Assembly: GCA_000585075.1 (NCBI GenBank)
Contig: JEMY01000028.1
Coordinates: forward strand, 1-59,210
From: Candidatus Accumulibacter regalis
GTDB lineage: Bacteria > Pseudomonadota > Gammaproteobacteria > Burkholderiales > Rhodocyclaceae
Direction: 5' to 3'
DNA length: 59,210 bases
Both the position numbers and the translations under genes were made by a program. The notes under the pieces are model-generated. The model was not told where the DNA came from. It did not search any database and saw only the letters and a list, made by a program, of their open reading frames with translations. This document shows positions 9,149-17,972 of the stretch, in pieces. The stretch's first letter is position 1. Every line of letters starts with the position of its first letter.

Positions 9149-10089
9149 GGCGAAGGCTCCTCTAGTGAATCGGAATGATGGCCCGACTTGGGCCTTGAGG
9201 GTTCCGGTGATTCGATGGCCTGCACACGTTCAATGAACCGCGCCAGCACATCGGACGGCTCGCTATCGGGATACAGCAGGAAGGTTGTCAGCGGCGGCAC
9301 GCGCAACGCCAGCGGTCGGGCTACCACGCCCGAGTCGGGGTTGGCGGCAATGCGCGCGGCGCCCGTAAACCCAAGCGCGAGGCCGGCCGACACTAAGGCC
9401 ATCATCAGATCGCAAGAAGCGACACGTTCTGCGACCAGTGGCTCAATGTCGGCTCGGCGCAGCACCCGATCGACGAATTTGGCATGGCCTTCGCCCACTT
9501 GTGGATCGCATAGAACTAGCGGATAGCGCAGCAGTTCCTCCAAAGGGACGCGCTTGTGTGCCAGCAGCGGATGCCGCGCTGGCACCGTCACGATGAGCGT
9601 GTCTCTCCAGGCAGGTATGGTGGCGATGCCATCGCCCACTTCATCGGACTGAGCAAACCCCACGTCGTACAGGTCGTCATGCAATCCTTTTATCTGCTGC
9701 GATAACGGCACCTCGAAGAACCGGAGTTCAACTTCTGGTTCTTCCTGGCGGCAAAGCGCAAGCAGTGCAGGCAAGCGCGAGGGGGTGATGCCATCCGAAA
9801 GAGCGACGCGCAACTGTCCGTGAAAACCGTTCGCCGCGGCCTTCACGCTGTCCCGCGCTTGTTCTAAAGCCGCAAAGACGCGACGCACATGTACCAAGAA
9901 CAGCTTGCCGGCACGGGTCATTCGCGTGCTGCGCGTGGTGCGGGCGAACAACACCACGCCCAGTTCTTCTTCCAAATCCTTGATGGCGCGCGACAGTGGC
10001 GACTGCTCCATATGCAGCCGCTCGGCTGCACGGGCAAAGTGCAGTTCTTCTGCAACAGCGAGGAAACAGCGTAGATGTCGGAGCTCCAT
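9145..10089 (-). CDS. LysR-family transcriptional regulator (TraR-like of Tn4371 ICEs)
   Basis: From the start at 10089 (MELRHLRCFLAVAEELHFAR) the product has 314 residues, the usual LysR length. The N-terminal HTH (AAERLHMEQSPLSRAIKDLE) is followed by a periplasmic-binding-like effector domain (VALSDGITPSRLPALLALC and later VSAGLALGFTG). An extra six residues upstream (start 10107) are possible but less like the family. Tn4371 ICEs carry a LysR gene next to traG, which is its likely target. It is transcribed away from the defence operon, so the 154-base gap may hold two opposing promoters. Confidence 0.92.
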   Translation of the reverse strand: MELRHLRCFLAVAEELHFARAAERLHMEQSPLSRAIKDLEEELGVVLFARTTRSTRMTRAGKLFLVHVRRVFAALEQARDSVKAAANGFHGQLRVALSDGITPSRLPALLALCRQEEPEVELRFFEVPLSQQIKGLHDDLYDVGFAQSDEVGDGIATIPAWRDTLIVTVPARHPLLAHKRVPLEELLRYPLVLCDPQVGEGHAKFVDRVLRRADIEPLVAERVASCDLMMALVSAGLALGFTGAARIAANPDSGVVARPLALRVPPLTTFLLYPDSEPSDVLARFIERVQAIESPEPSRPKSGHHSDSLEEPSP

Positions 10090-10243
10090 TGTTTTGCCTC
10101 TTGCCAACGCTTCCTGCCCGATCTTTACGTATGCCTTATGACCGACAGCAATCTTGAAAAATCTGCATGAGATGCGTAATTATCACCCGAACATGAAAAT
10201 TTTGTACAATCCTGCCACTGTTTGACCTCCAAGGCTCCCCCCG
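10090..10243. promoter_or_regulatory. Divergent promoter region between lysR and the defence operon
   Basis: This gap separates leftward lysR from the rightward defence genes. A -10-like TACAAT lies at 10205-10210 on the + strand, about 34 bases before the HTH gene; the matching -35 is weak. The stretch 10150-10210 is AT-rich compared with its surroundings. A LysR-type regulator often binds next to its own start, so its site may be here too. The assignment is tentative. Confidence 0.4.
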
Positions 10244-10498
10244 ATGCCCACAGACAACAACGAAGGCGAAATCCTCACCATCAGGCAGGTAGCCGACTAC
10301 CTGAAGGTCACGGAACGGACGATCTACAGGTTGGCCGGGGCCAAGAAAATCCCAGCCTTCAAAGTTGGAGGGACGTGGCGGTTTTCGCGCGCAGACATTG
10401 ACAACTGGATCAAGCAGCAGTCCTTGGAAGGACTCGACGCTGCGCGCGATGGTGTCCACACGGCCAATGGCCAAACCAACGATGGAGTGCGTAAGTAA
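10244..10498 (+). CDS. Small HTH_17/excisionase-like DNA-binding protein
   Basis: The 84-residue product carries the MerR-like winged helix of excisionase-type proteins: ILTIRQVADYLKVTERTIYRL followed by KIPAFKVGGTWRFSRADIDNWI. The last 20 residues look disordered. Its stop overlaps the ATPase start as TAATG, so it is the first gene of the defence operon. It could regulate the operon or direct other proteins to DNA. HTH_17 proteins at the head of defence operons are common, but the exact role is unknown. Confidence 0.85.
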   Translation: MPTDNNEGEILTIRQVADYLKVTERTIYRLAGAKKIPAFKVGGTWRFSRADIDNWIKQQSLEGLDAARDGVHTANGQTNDGVRK

Positions 10499-13266
10499 TG
10501 CTTGGATTGACTCTTCGGGATGAGTTTCGGGGCAAGCGCCTCAAAGGGACGGCCATTGAGCTTTCCAACGACTCGAACACGGGTGCCACCCAGATCGCCG
10601 CACAGGCATTCTTGGAGATCACCTATCCCACCCACGATCTGCTGAAGGGCATCGAAGCCGTTGGCCCCAACCAAGGGCGGCCAGTGGTCGTGATCGGCGA
10701 GCGCGGCCTGGGTAAGTCGCACTTGATGGCAGCGCTCTACCACGCAGTCAACGATGCCGCATCGACGGGCGCATGGCTCAACTCCTGGTCAAGCACACTG
10801 GGTGATCCCAGCATCGGCAAGATTGCACTGCGCGATGGCATGCTGGTCATTGGCGAGAGCCTGCACCGCCAGCGCTACAAATTCCTGTGGGACCTGCTGT
10901 TCGAGCGCCATCCGCGGGGCGAATTCATCAAGGGCAAGTGGGAAGGTATGGGAGCGGCCAAGACCGACATTCCCTCGGACAAGCTCATCATCGAACTGCT
11001 GGAGCATCGGCCCACGATGCTGCTCCTCGACGAATTCCAGACTTGGTACGACGGCCTGACCAACACCAAGCAGTACCCTTGGAAGCACTGGGCGTTCAAT
11101 TTCATTCAGATCCTGTCGGAGATCGCCAAAGAGCGCCCCGACCTACTGGTGCTGGTGATCTCTGTACGCAACGGCGGCAGTGATGCCTACCAGCAGGTGC
11201 ACCGCGTCAACCCGGTGGCCATCGACTTCAAGGCGGGAGGCAATGCCGAGCGTATCCAGCAGGATCGACGACGGATGCTGTTGCATCGCCTGTTCGACAA
11301 CCGTCTGCTGATTGTAGACGGCACCATCGAAACCCTGGTTGCGCAACACGTCTCCGAATATTTCCGCCTGCTGGACGTGCCGCCCGCCGAGCAGGATCGC
11401 AAGCGCCGTGAATTCACTGAGTCTTGGCCCTACGCACCGCACTTGCTGCGTCTGCTTGAGGAACAGGTACTGATCGCCACGGATGCGCAAGAAACACGCG
11501 ACATGATTCGCATCCTGGCCAACCTCTACAAGAGCCGGGGCGAAGCGGTGCCGGTACTCACTGCTGCTGATTTCCGGCTGGATGACGATGCCTCGGGCAT
11601 TGGAGCGCTGCTGGATTCAGTGTCCAACGAGCATCACCGCACCCTGCGCGAAAAAGCGCAGCACAACATCATTTCGGTGACCGAGGCGGTGTACGACCAC
11701 GCCAACCTTGCTCCACACCTGCAAGAAATTTTGAGTGCGCTGTGGCTACGCTCCATCGCCGTCGGCAATCTTGCGGGGGCCGAGCCTGCCACGTTGCACG
11801 TTGACATCACCCGCAGCAAGCCGGTAGATGGCAATGCCTTTCAGGTCGAACTGGCGACTATTGTCGAAAACAGCTTCAACATCCACCAGGATGGCCTGCG
11901 GTTGGTCTTCCGCGAGGAAGAAAACCCTCGTGCCAAGCTGATGGCCTGTGCGCGCAATGACAAGCTATTCACCGATGGTTCCGATCAGGCGCAGCTTGCT
12001 AAGCAGATGCGCTATGTCATTGGAGGCAGCGACGAGGTCGCTAAAACCTTCCGCGTGATTGCGCTGCCGAAATCGTGGCAGAACGATCCGTGGGCCTCGC
12101 TCGACGAAGCCGAGCAGCCCGAGCGCTGGGATGACCGGCTTCCCATTCTGGTGCTGCCCGAAGAACCGGAAAAAATTGACCAGACGCTGGGCCGCTGGCT
12201 CAAGGATCACCTGCAAAAGCGCCGCAACACCATTCGTTTCTTGTTGCCCCGCGCCGGTTCCACCAATGCCTTTCAGGATCGCGACCTGCTCATCCTTGCC
12301 CGTGCCGAAATGAAGGCGCAGGAATGGAGTGGACAGAACCCCGAATACAAGAAGCTTCACAAAGAATTTGAAGGCACGCTGCGCGAGAACCTGAAGAAAC
12401 GCTTTGATCGGTTTGCCATCCTGCACCGCTACGACCACCAGAACCCGCAGCAATCGCTGTTCAGTACGGAGCACCTGAGAAAGCAAGGCGCACAAATCCC
12501 CGAGGGCATCGAGGAAACGCTGACCAACGACCTCTTTGTTCCCGAAGACTTCGAAGACCTCGTGCTTGAAGCCGCCTCGGATAACGCCCCCCTCGGTAAG
12601 CTGCTGCGTGAACTGCAAGAGCCTCGCCCTGCCGGTCAGGATTGCATCCCGTGGCTGGGTGAAACCGCGATGAAGGAGCGCATCCTGCGCTTGTGTGCGC
12701 GCGGCAAGATCGCCATCAACCTGCGCAATCTGGAGCATCTGCAAACACAGGCAGGCGAAGATGAGGACACCGCTTGGCGGCGCTTGCGGCCCAAGCTCTC
12801 CTACACCGGACGTCAGCTCGATGAAGTGTTCCTGATGGAACCCTCGGCTATGTCCGCCACCGGCGGCACTACGCCGCCCGCGCCGCAGCCACCCGCTGGA
12901 GGCAACGGCGGATCGGGCGGTGATACTTTTGGTGGCGGCACCACCACGCCGCCCGTCTCCCCTTCTGGTGGCGACAACACCCCCGGCGGTGGTCCATCGC
13001 CGAATGGCGGCGACATCTTTGGTGGTGGCACAAGTACCACCGCCAAATCGCGCACCCCACTCTCTAACCCGCCAACCTCACCGCTCAACCTGATCGGCAA
13101 GCTCGAAGGCTGGGGCATTGGCCCGGCCACGCCTGTGGCAGAAGTCTCGATCAAGGTGTCTGCTGGCCAAAACACGCAGATTACGGGCGCGCAACTCAAG
13201 GAACTGCTCAAGAAGCTGCCTGATGGCATGACTTTTGAGCTGAGTCTTGAAAAGGAGGACAACTGA
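10498..13266 (+). CDS. DUF499-like P-loop ATPase of a BREX/Hma-type defence system
   Basis: The 922-residue protein has a Walker A, GERGLGKSHLMAALYHAV, near residue 65, preceded by an ITYPTHDLLKGI element that resembles DUF499 proteins (PglY/BrxC-like). The Walker B is TMLLLDEFQTWYDGL near residue 180. A sensor-like VISVRNGGSDAYQQVHR follows. Residues about 780-855 are a Gly/Pro/Thr-rich linker with GGDTFGGGT and GGDIFGGGT, ahead of a C-terminal 65-residue domain (VSIKVSAGQNTQITGAQ). ATPases of this type occur with DUF1156 methylases, helicases and PglZ in BREX and in Hma (helicase-methylase-ATPase) systems. The family call is from pattern memory, not a search. The TGATG overlap with the next gene shows tight coupling. 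Confidence 0.75.
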   Translation: MLGLTLRDEFRGKRLKGTAIELSNDSNTGATQIAAQAFLEITYPTHDLLKGIEAVGPNQGRPVVVIGERGLGKSHLMAALYHAVNDAASTGAWLNSWSSTLGDPSIGKIALRDGMLVIGESLHRQRYKFLWDLLFERHPRGEFIKGKWEGMGAAKTDIPSDKLIIELLEHRPTMLLLDEFQTWYDGLTNTKQYPWKHWAFNFIQILSEIAKERPDLLVLVISVRNGGSDAYQQVHRVNPVAIDFKAGGNAERIQQDRRRMLLHRLFDNRLLIVDGTIETLVAQHVSEYFRLLDVPPAEQDRKRREFTESWPYAPHLLRLLEEQVLIATDAQETRDMIRILANLYKSRGEAVPVLTAADFRLDDDASGIGALLDSVSNEHHRTLREKAQHNIISVTEAVYDHANLAPHLQEILSALWLRSIAVGNLAGAEPATLHVDITRSKPVDGNAFQVELATIVENSFNIHQDGLRLVFREEENPRAKLMACARNDKLFTDGSDQAQLAKQMRYVIGGSDEVAKTFRVIALPKSWQNDPWASLDEAEQPERWDDRLPILVLPEEPEKIDQTLGRWLKDHLQKRRNTIRFLLPRAGSTNAFQDRDLLILARAEMKAQEWSGQNPEYKKLHKEFEGTLRENLKKRFDRFAILHRYDHQNPQQSLFSTEHLRKQGAQIPEGIEETLTNDLFVPEDFEDLVLEAASDNAPLGKLLRELQEPRPAGQDCIPWLGETAMKERILRLCARGKIAINLRNLEHLQTQAGEDEDTAWRRLRPKLSYTGRQLDEVFLMEPSAMSATGGTTPPAPQPPAGGNGGSGGDTFGGGTTTPPVSPSGGDNTPGGGPSPNGGDIFGGGTSTTAKSRTPLSNPPTSPLNLIGKLEGWGIGPATPVAEVSIKVSAGQNTQITGAQLKELLKKLPDGMTFELSLEKEDN

Positions 13267-14285
13267 TGGCGTTGGATGCGCAAACATTGCAGCGCCTGAC
13301 CCAGGACAGCCCGAGAGAGGCGTGGCGCATCATTACCGAACGGGCGCTAGAGATTGCTTCCAAACCGCTGGCCGAAGGCAATGCCCCCAGCGAGGTGGTC
13401 AAGCGAGACCGCGAGATTGGCGAACTCGATTTGTTCCTGGCCTCCAGCGGCTGGGATCTGTGGCGGGCCTTTGGTCAAACCGAAATCAGTGGTGTGGAAC
13501 GTACCTCAGACCGGCTTGCGCGATGGTGGAGCGAACCCGGCTATGGCCATAGCGCCGCGCGCGCCATACTGATTCTGGATGCCCTCTCGCTGCGCGAGCT
13601 GCCTTGGCTGCTGCAAGGGGCCAAAGAGCGTGGCTTCACCCTGCACACAGTGGCCGCTACTGCATCCGAGCTGCCCAGTGAGACCAACCCGTTCGCCCGC
13701 GCATTGGGGCTGGCCAGCCGTAGCCAGCTACAAGCCAACGGCGGCGGTTTGGCCCACAAGCTGCAACCAGCGCAGACCGAAACGATCGACCTGCCGTGGA
13801 AGGACTGCGAGGGCTTGGTGGGCAACGCATCGGGCGCGAGGAACTGGGTGTTCTGGCATCACTGGCCAGACGCCAAGCTGCACGACTACGGCGCGGGCCA
13901 AGGTCTGGAATTGCTGACCAGGGATGCCGCGCAGCAACTCTCCAGTGACGACTTCTGGGCCTTTGTCGAGCGCCTCGCCACGGGGCGGCGCTTAGTCATT
14001 ACTTCGGATCACGGCTACGCCGCCACCGGTTACTTCCCCGATGCCGATGGTGAGGTGGCCTCGCATCTCAAGCAAGCTTTTTCCAGTGGACGCAGCAAGG
14101 CAGGCAATGGCGACGCGGGCCCCTTCGTTCCGCCGGTCGCCTTGCAAATCGACAGCCCGCATGGTGCGCATCTGTTGGCCTTGGGCCGCAGGAAATGGCG
14201 CAGTCAAGGTGGCTATCCGACGTTGACGCATGGTGGCCTCTCGCTGCTGGAGGTGCTGTCGCCTTGGATTGAGATAAGCAAATGA
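13266..14285 (+). CDS. Short PglZ-domain protein (alkaline phosphatase superfamily)
   Basis: The 339-residue protein shows PglZ signatures: AILILDALSLRELPWLL near residue 100 (first metal-site Asp), LVITSDHGYAATGY near residue 245 (second metal site, Asp-His) and PTLTHGGLSLLEVLSPW at the C-terminus. PglZ proteins of BREX are normally 700-900 residues, so this is a stripped-down version holding mainly the phosphatase-like core. It overlaps the ATPase stop as TGATG. The role in defence is known for the family but its substrate is not. I call it PglZ-like with good confidence because all three motifs are in order. Confidence 0.8.
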   Translation: MALDAQTLQRLTQDSPREAWRIITERALEIASKPLAEGNAPSEVVKRDREIGELDLFLASSGWDLWRAFGQTEISGVERTSDRLARWWSEPGYGHSAARAILILDALSLRELPWLLQGAKERGFTLHTVAATASELPSETNPFARALGLASRSQLQANGGGLAHKLQPAQTETIDLPWKDCEGLVGNASGARNWVFWHHWPDAKLHDYGAGQGLELLTRDAAQQLSSDDFWAFVERLATGRRLVITSDHGYAATGYFPDADGEVASHLKQAFSSGRSKAGNGDAGPFVPPVALQIDSPHGAHLLALGRRKWRSQGGYPTLTHGGLSLLEVLSPWIEISK

Positions 14286-14319
14286 GCAGGTTTGGGCACA
14301 TTTTTCGGAGCATGGGCTA

Positions 14320-15348
14320 ATGGCGCAAGCTGATTTATTAGTTGATCTGGTCAAAACCGCGACCAGCGGGGATCAGCTTGCCTTTCGCAAAGCGGCTGAA
14401 GGGCTGATCCAGGAGGAGAAGCAGAAAGGGCACCGGCTGCTTGCAGAGCGGCTTGCCAAGGCATTGCAGCCCAGTGCCATTCAGGCCGCACGCCCGCCGG
14501 CTGGCAAGGCCGTGGGCAACAGTCCGCACAAAGACCTGTTCTACGAGATCACGCCTGAGCGCAACCTGCAAAGCTTGGTATTGCCAGAAAAGATCAGGGC
14601 ACAGATACAAGAATTGGTGGAGGAACAGCATCGGGCAGAGTTGCTGCACGCCCACAATCTGCGCGCCAGAAACAGCGTCCTGCTCGCTGGCCCGCCAGGC
14701 AACGGAAAAACCACCTTGGCGGAAGCGCTGGCATTCGAGCTGATGTACCCGCTCATCGTCATTCGCTACGAAACCTTGGTTGGCAGCTATCTAGGTGAAA
14801 CCTCCAGCCGGTTGAAGAGCGTAATGGAATACGCCAGAACGCAGCGTTGCGTTCTGTTCTTCGACGAATTTGAAACGCTTGGCAAGGAGCGTGGCGATAC
14901 CCATGAAACGGGAGAAATAAAGCGCGTCGTCAGCACCTTGCTGATGCAACTGGATGAAATGCCTGACTATGTGGTGGTCGTTGCAGCCAGCAACCATCCA
15001 GAGCTTTTGGATAAGGCGGTCTGGCGGCGCTTTCAGTTGCGCATTGAATTGGCAACCCCGACCCGTGAGCAACTGACGCAATACATCGCCTCCATTGGCG
15101 AGCGATGCAGTGTGAAATTCGGCTATGAACCTGAAACATTGGCAAAGCATCTGCTGGGGCTGAATTTTGCAGAGACCGAAGAATTTTGCTTGGGCGTCGT
15201 TCGTCGTGCCGTGCTCGACATGAAAACGGATAACGCCCAACAAATTACCAAGCTGAAGCTGGAGCAATGGAAAGGCCGCCTGAAGCCAGCCGCAAAAAAG
15301 CACCCGAAAGCCGCTGGCGATGTGACTGAAGAGGGGACGAACCGCTGA
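14320..15348 (+). CDS. AAA ATPase, ietA-like partner of the subtilase
   Basis: A single-AAA-module protein of 342 residues. An N-terminal helical part (residues 1-110) precedes the Walker A LLAGPPGNGKTTLAEAL near residue 125, the pore-like YETLVGSYLGETSSRLK, a Walker B VLFFDEFETLGKERGD, the sensor 1 VVVAASNHPELLD and an Arg finger in AVWRRFQLRI. The AAA fold is close to FtsH/katanin-type. It sits directly before a subtilisin-like protease with TGATG overlap, the layout of the ietA/ietS pair known from plasmid exclusion and phage defence. It starts 34 bases after the PglZ gene, behind a CGGAG ribosome site. The ietA name is inferred from layout. Confidence 0.75.
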   Translation: MAQADLLVDLVKTATSGDQLAFRKAAEGLIQEEKQKGHRLLAERLAKALQPSAIQAARPPAGKAVGNSPHKDLFYEITPERNLQSLVLPEKIRAQIQELVEEQHRAELLHAHNLRARNSVLLAGPPGNGKTTLAEALAFELMYPLIVIRYETLVGSYLGETSSRLKSVMEYARTQRCVLFFDEFETLGKERGDTHETGEIKRVVSTLLMQLDEMPDYVVVVAASNHPELLDKAVWRRFQLRIELATPTREQLTQYIASIGERCSVKFGYEPETLAKHLLGLNFAETEEFCLGVVRRAVLDMKTDNAQQITKLKLEQWKGRLKPAAKKHPKAAGDVTEEGTNR

Positions 15349-17972
15349 TGGCAACCTCTCTTCCGCTTCTGATGTTTCCGCAAGCAAGAACCATCCCCCC
15401 GCCCAAAGGACGGCCTATCGTAATCGGCCAACCCCATGTTCCCGGACATGGAAAGCAGGTGGAGCGCTTGGATGCGCAACTGACCACGTTGCAACAAGAC
15501 TTCGAGCGCTACAAAGCCAGCGTCAGCGGCTCCGTGGCTGGCCTTGAGCCTGAAACGGTCTTGGTGATTGAGATTGCAGGCAGCGTCAATGAGTTTCGGC
15601 AGGCTGTCGAAGCCATTGGCTTGGAGTGGATGGGCGAATGGGATATTGATGACATTCCGCCCGATGAGGATTTTTTCGAGCGCAACACCAAAGGGGAGCG
15701 TACGAACAAGGCCGTCAAAGGACGCATGTTCCTCTCGCTCGGCAACGAAGCAGGAATGCGGGAGCTTCTCTCGCTGTGGGAGAAGTGGCGGGACAACGAA
15801 ACGCTGCCAAGCGGAAAAACAAAATGGCGCGATGTCTTCAACCAGACCGTGCAAATCCGCCGTTGGGGAATTGAAGAGGCGCTGCGCGAGACAGGCATGC
15901 TGGATCGCTGGCAGGATTTGCTGAACCCCATCAATCCTGCTCAAGCGATCCGCTTTCAGATCGAGCTGTTTTACCGCAGATCAGAAGACAGGCGCAGGCA
16001 GAGCGAACGCAACGTCGCCACTCTTCTGCAAGCTGCGGGCGGTAAAACTTTGGGCGGCTTCATCGATATGCCGGAAATTGCCTTTCACGCGGTGAAGGCT
16101 GAACTGCCCGCAGAGCGCATCCAGCAGCTTTTGAACGAACTGGAATCCGAGAGCCACGACACTGACATCCAGCTCTTCAAATTTCATGGCGTCATGTATT
16201 TCCGCCCCACCGGGCAAAGCCTTGCAGTCACGGAAGATGGTGAAGGTGTCGATACGGAAATAGCCGAAGGGGTCGTTGACCTTCCTCCCATCGCGGCCAT
16301 TCTCGACGGCGTGCCCAATGTGCAGCATCAAGCATTGAAGGGCCGCTTGCTGTTGGACGACCCGGACAATCTTTCCGCGCAGTACCAACCGGGCGACAGA
16401 AAGCACGGCACGGCAATGGCGTCTTTGGTGGTGCATGGAGAAATGGCCGACGGCCAAGCCGATCCGTTGCCGCGTCTGGTGTATGTGCTGCCCATCATGC
16501 AGCCAGACCCTCACTCCATGAACCGGAGCGAGCATGTCCCCGACGAAGTATTTTTCGAGGATCGCATCGCGCGAGCGGTTCGGCGGATGTTTGAAGGCGA
16601 AGGCGCGGCGCCTGCACAGGCTCCCACCATTTGCGTCATCAACGTCTCTATCGGCGACCCTTCACGTCCGTTCATTCACACACCCAGCCCTTGGGCAAGA
16701 CTGCTGGATTGGCTGTCGTGGAAATACCGCGTGCTTTTCTGCGTCAGCGCCGGGAACTATCCCGAAGCCATCGACATTGCACTGTCTGGAACCGACTACT
16801 TGGCCTTGACCGACCCGAAGAAGGTCGAGCATGTGCTCAAGTGCATTCAGGCCCAATTATCCGGACGGCGCATCCTGTCCCCGGCAGAAGCCATCAATGC
16901 CATCACTGTCGGCGCGACCCACGCTGACAATGGCGGAAACTACTACCAAGGGCAGCGTACAGACTTGCTGCCCGGCGCGTCGTTGTTCAGCCCTGCCGCA
17001 CGGCTTGGGCATGGCTTCCGTCGCTCAGTCAAGCCGGAAATCCTGTTCCCCGGTGGTCGGCAGTTGTATCGCACGCCAGTGCTGGACAGCCAAACCGTCT
17101 ATCAACCCGATGGTGGGCTTGCAGCGCCGGGGCAACAAGTCGCCTGGGACAGCAATCAGGCTGGCGCTTTGTCGAAAACCGTCCATACACGCGGCACCAG
17201 CAACGCCACCGCCCTTGCCACGCGCAGTGCGGCACGCATTTATGAAGTGCTGGATGCGCTGCGCGGGGATCACGAAGACAGCATTCCGCAGGGGCTGATT
17301 TCCGTACTCATCAAAGCGCTACTGGTTCATGGTGCAAAGCAGGATGATGACGCTTGCGAGGCCATCGCTGCCGCGTTGAAAACGCGAGATAACTCGCGCC
17401 AATTCAAAGAGGTGATGTCGCGCTATCTTGGCTATGGCGCAGTGCAGATCGAACGTGTTTTGGCGTGTACCGAGCAGCGCGGCACGGTGCTGGGCTGCGG
17501 CGAAATCCGTGAGAACGAAATCCACGAATATCGCCTGCCGCTACCGCCCGGCCTGTCCAGCAGCCAGGAATGGCGTCGGATGGTGGTGACCTTGGCATGG
17601 TTCAGCGCAGTCAATCCTAACCACCGGAATTTCCGCGAGGCCAAGCTGGAAATGTCCCCAGCCAATAACTGGGGCACTTTGCCGCTGAAGCTTGCGCGTC
17701 AAGACGGGGATCACAATCAGGTGCTGCGCGGAACGGTGCAGCATGAGGTGCTCGAAGGCACAGACCAAATCGCGGCATTTCAGGACGGCGACAGCATCTT
17801 GCTGCACATCGCGTGCAAGAAGGATGCAACGGCACGTCTTGACGATGCCATTCCCTATGGCCTGGCTGTCACCCTGGAGGTGGCCGAAGGCATCCAAATT
17901 CCAATTTACGAACAACTGCGCACCCGGCTTCAGCCTCAAGTCGCTGTCAGTGCAGTTGGGGGTACAGCTTAA
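15348..17972 (+). CDS. S8 (subtilisin-like) serine protease, ietS-like
   Basis: This 874-residue protein has a catalytic triad in S8 order: Asp in PIAAILDGVPNVQH near residue 308, His in DRKHGTAMASLVVHG near 350, and Ser in RGTSNATALATRSAARI near 620. The N-terminal 300 residues are an extra region with charged helices and no signal peptide, so the enzyme is probably cytoplasmic. The C-terminal 240 residues look like an added beta domain. AAA ATPase plus subtilase pairs of this kind are the ietAS defence type. It ends one base before the next gene (TAA then ATG). Confidence 0.8.
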   Translation: MATSLPLLMFPQARTIPPPKGRPIVIGQPHVPGHGKQVERLDAQLTTLQQDFERYKASVSGSVAGLEPETVLVIEIAGSVNEFRQAVEAIGLEWMGEWDIDDIPPDEDFFERNTKGERTNKAVKGRMFLSLGNEAGMRELLSLWEKWRDNETLPSGKTKWRDVFNQTVQIRRWGIEEALRETGMLDRWQDLLNPINPAQAIRFQIELFYRRSEDRRRQSERNVATLLQAAGGKTLGGFIDMPEIAFHAVKAELPAERIQQLLNELESESHDTDIQLFKFHGVMYFRPTGQSLAVTEDGEGVDTEIAEGVVDLPPIAAILDGVPNVQHQALKGRLLLDDPDNLSAQYQPGDRKHGTAMASLVVHGEMADGQADPLPRLVYVLPIMQPDPHSMNRSEHVPDEVFFEDRIARAVRRMFEGEGAAPAQAPTICVINVSIGDPSRPFIHTPSPWARLLDWLSWKYRVLFCVSAGNYPEAIDIALSGTDYLALTDPKKVEHVLKCIQAQLSGRRILSPAEAINAITVGATHADNGGNYYQGQRTDLLPGASLFSPAARLGHGFRRSVKPEILFPGGRQLYRTPVLDSQTVYQPDGGLAAPGQQVAWDSNQAGALSKTVHTRGTSNATALATRSAARIYEVLDALRGDHEDSIPQGLISVLIKALLVHGAKQDDDACEAIAAALKTRDNSRQFKEVMSRYLGYGAVQIERVLACTEQRGTVLGCGEIRENEIHEYRLPLPPGLSSSQEWRRMVVTLAWFSAVNPNHRNFREAKLEMSPANNWGTLPLKLARQDGDHNQVLRGTVQHEVLEGTDQIAAFQDGDSILLHIACKKDATARLDDAIPYGLAVTLEVAEGIQIPIYEQLRTRLQPQVAVSAVGGTA

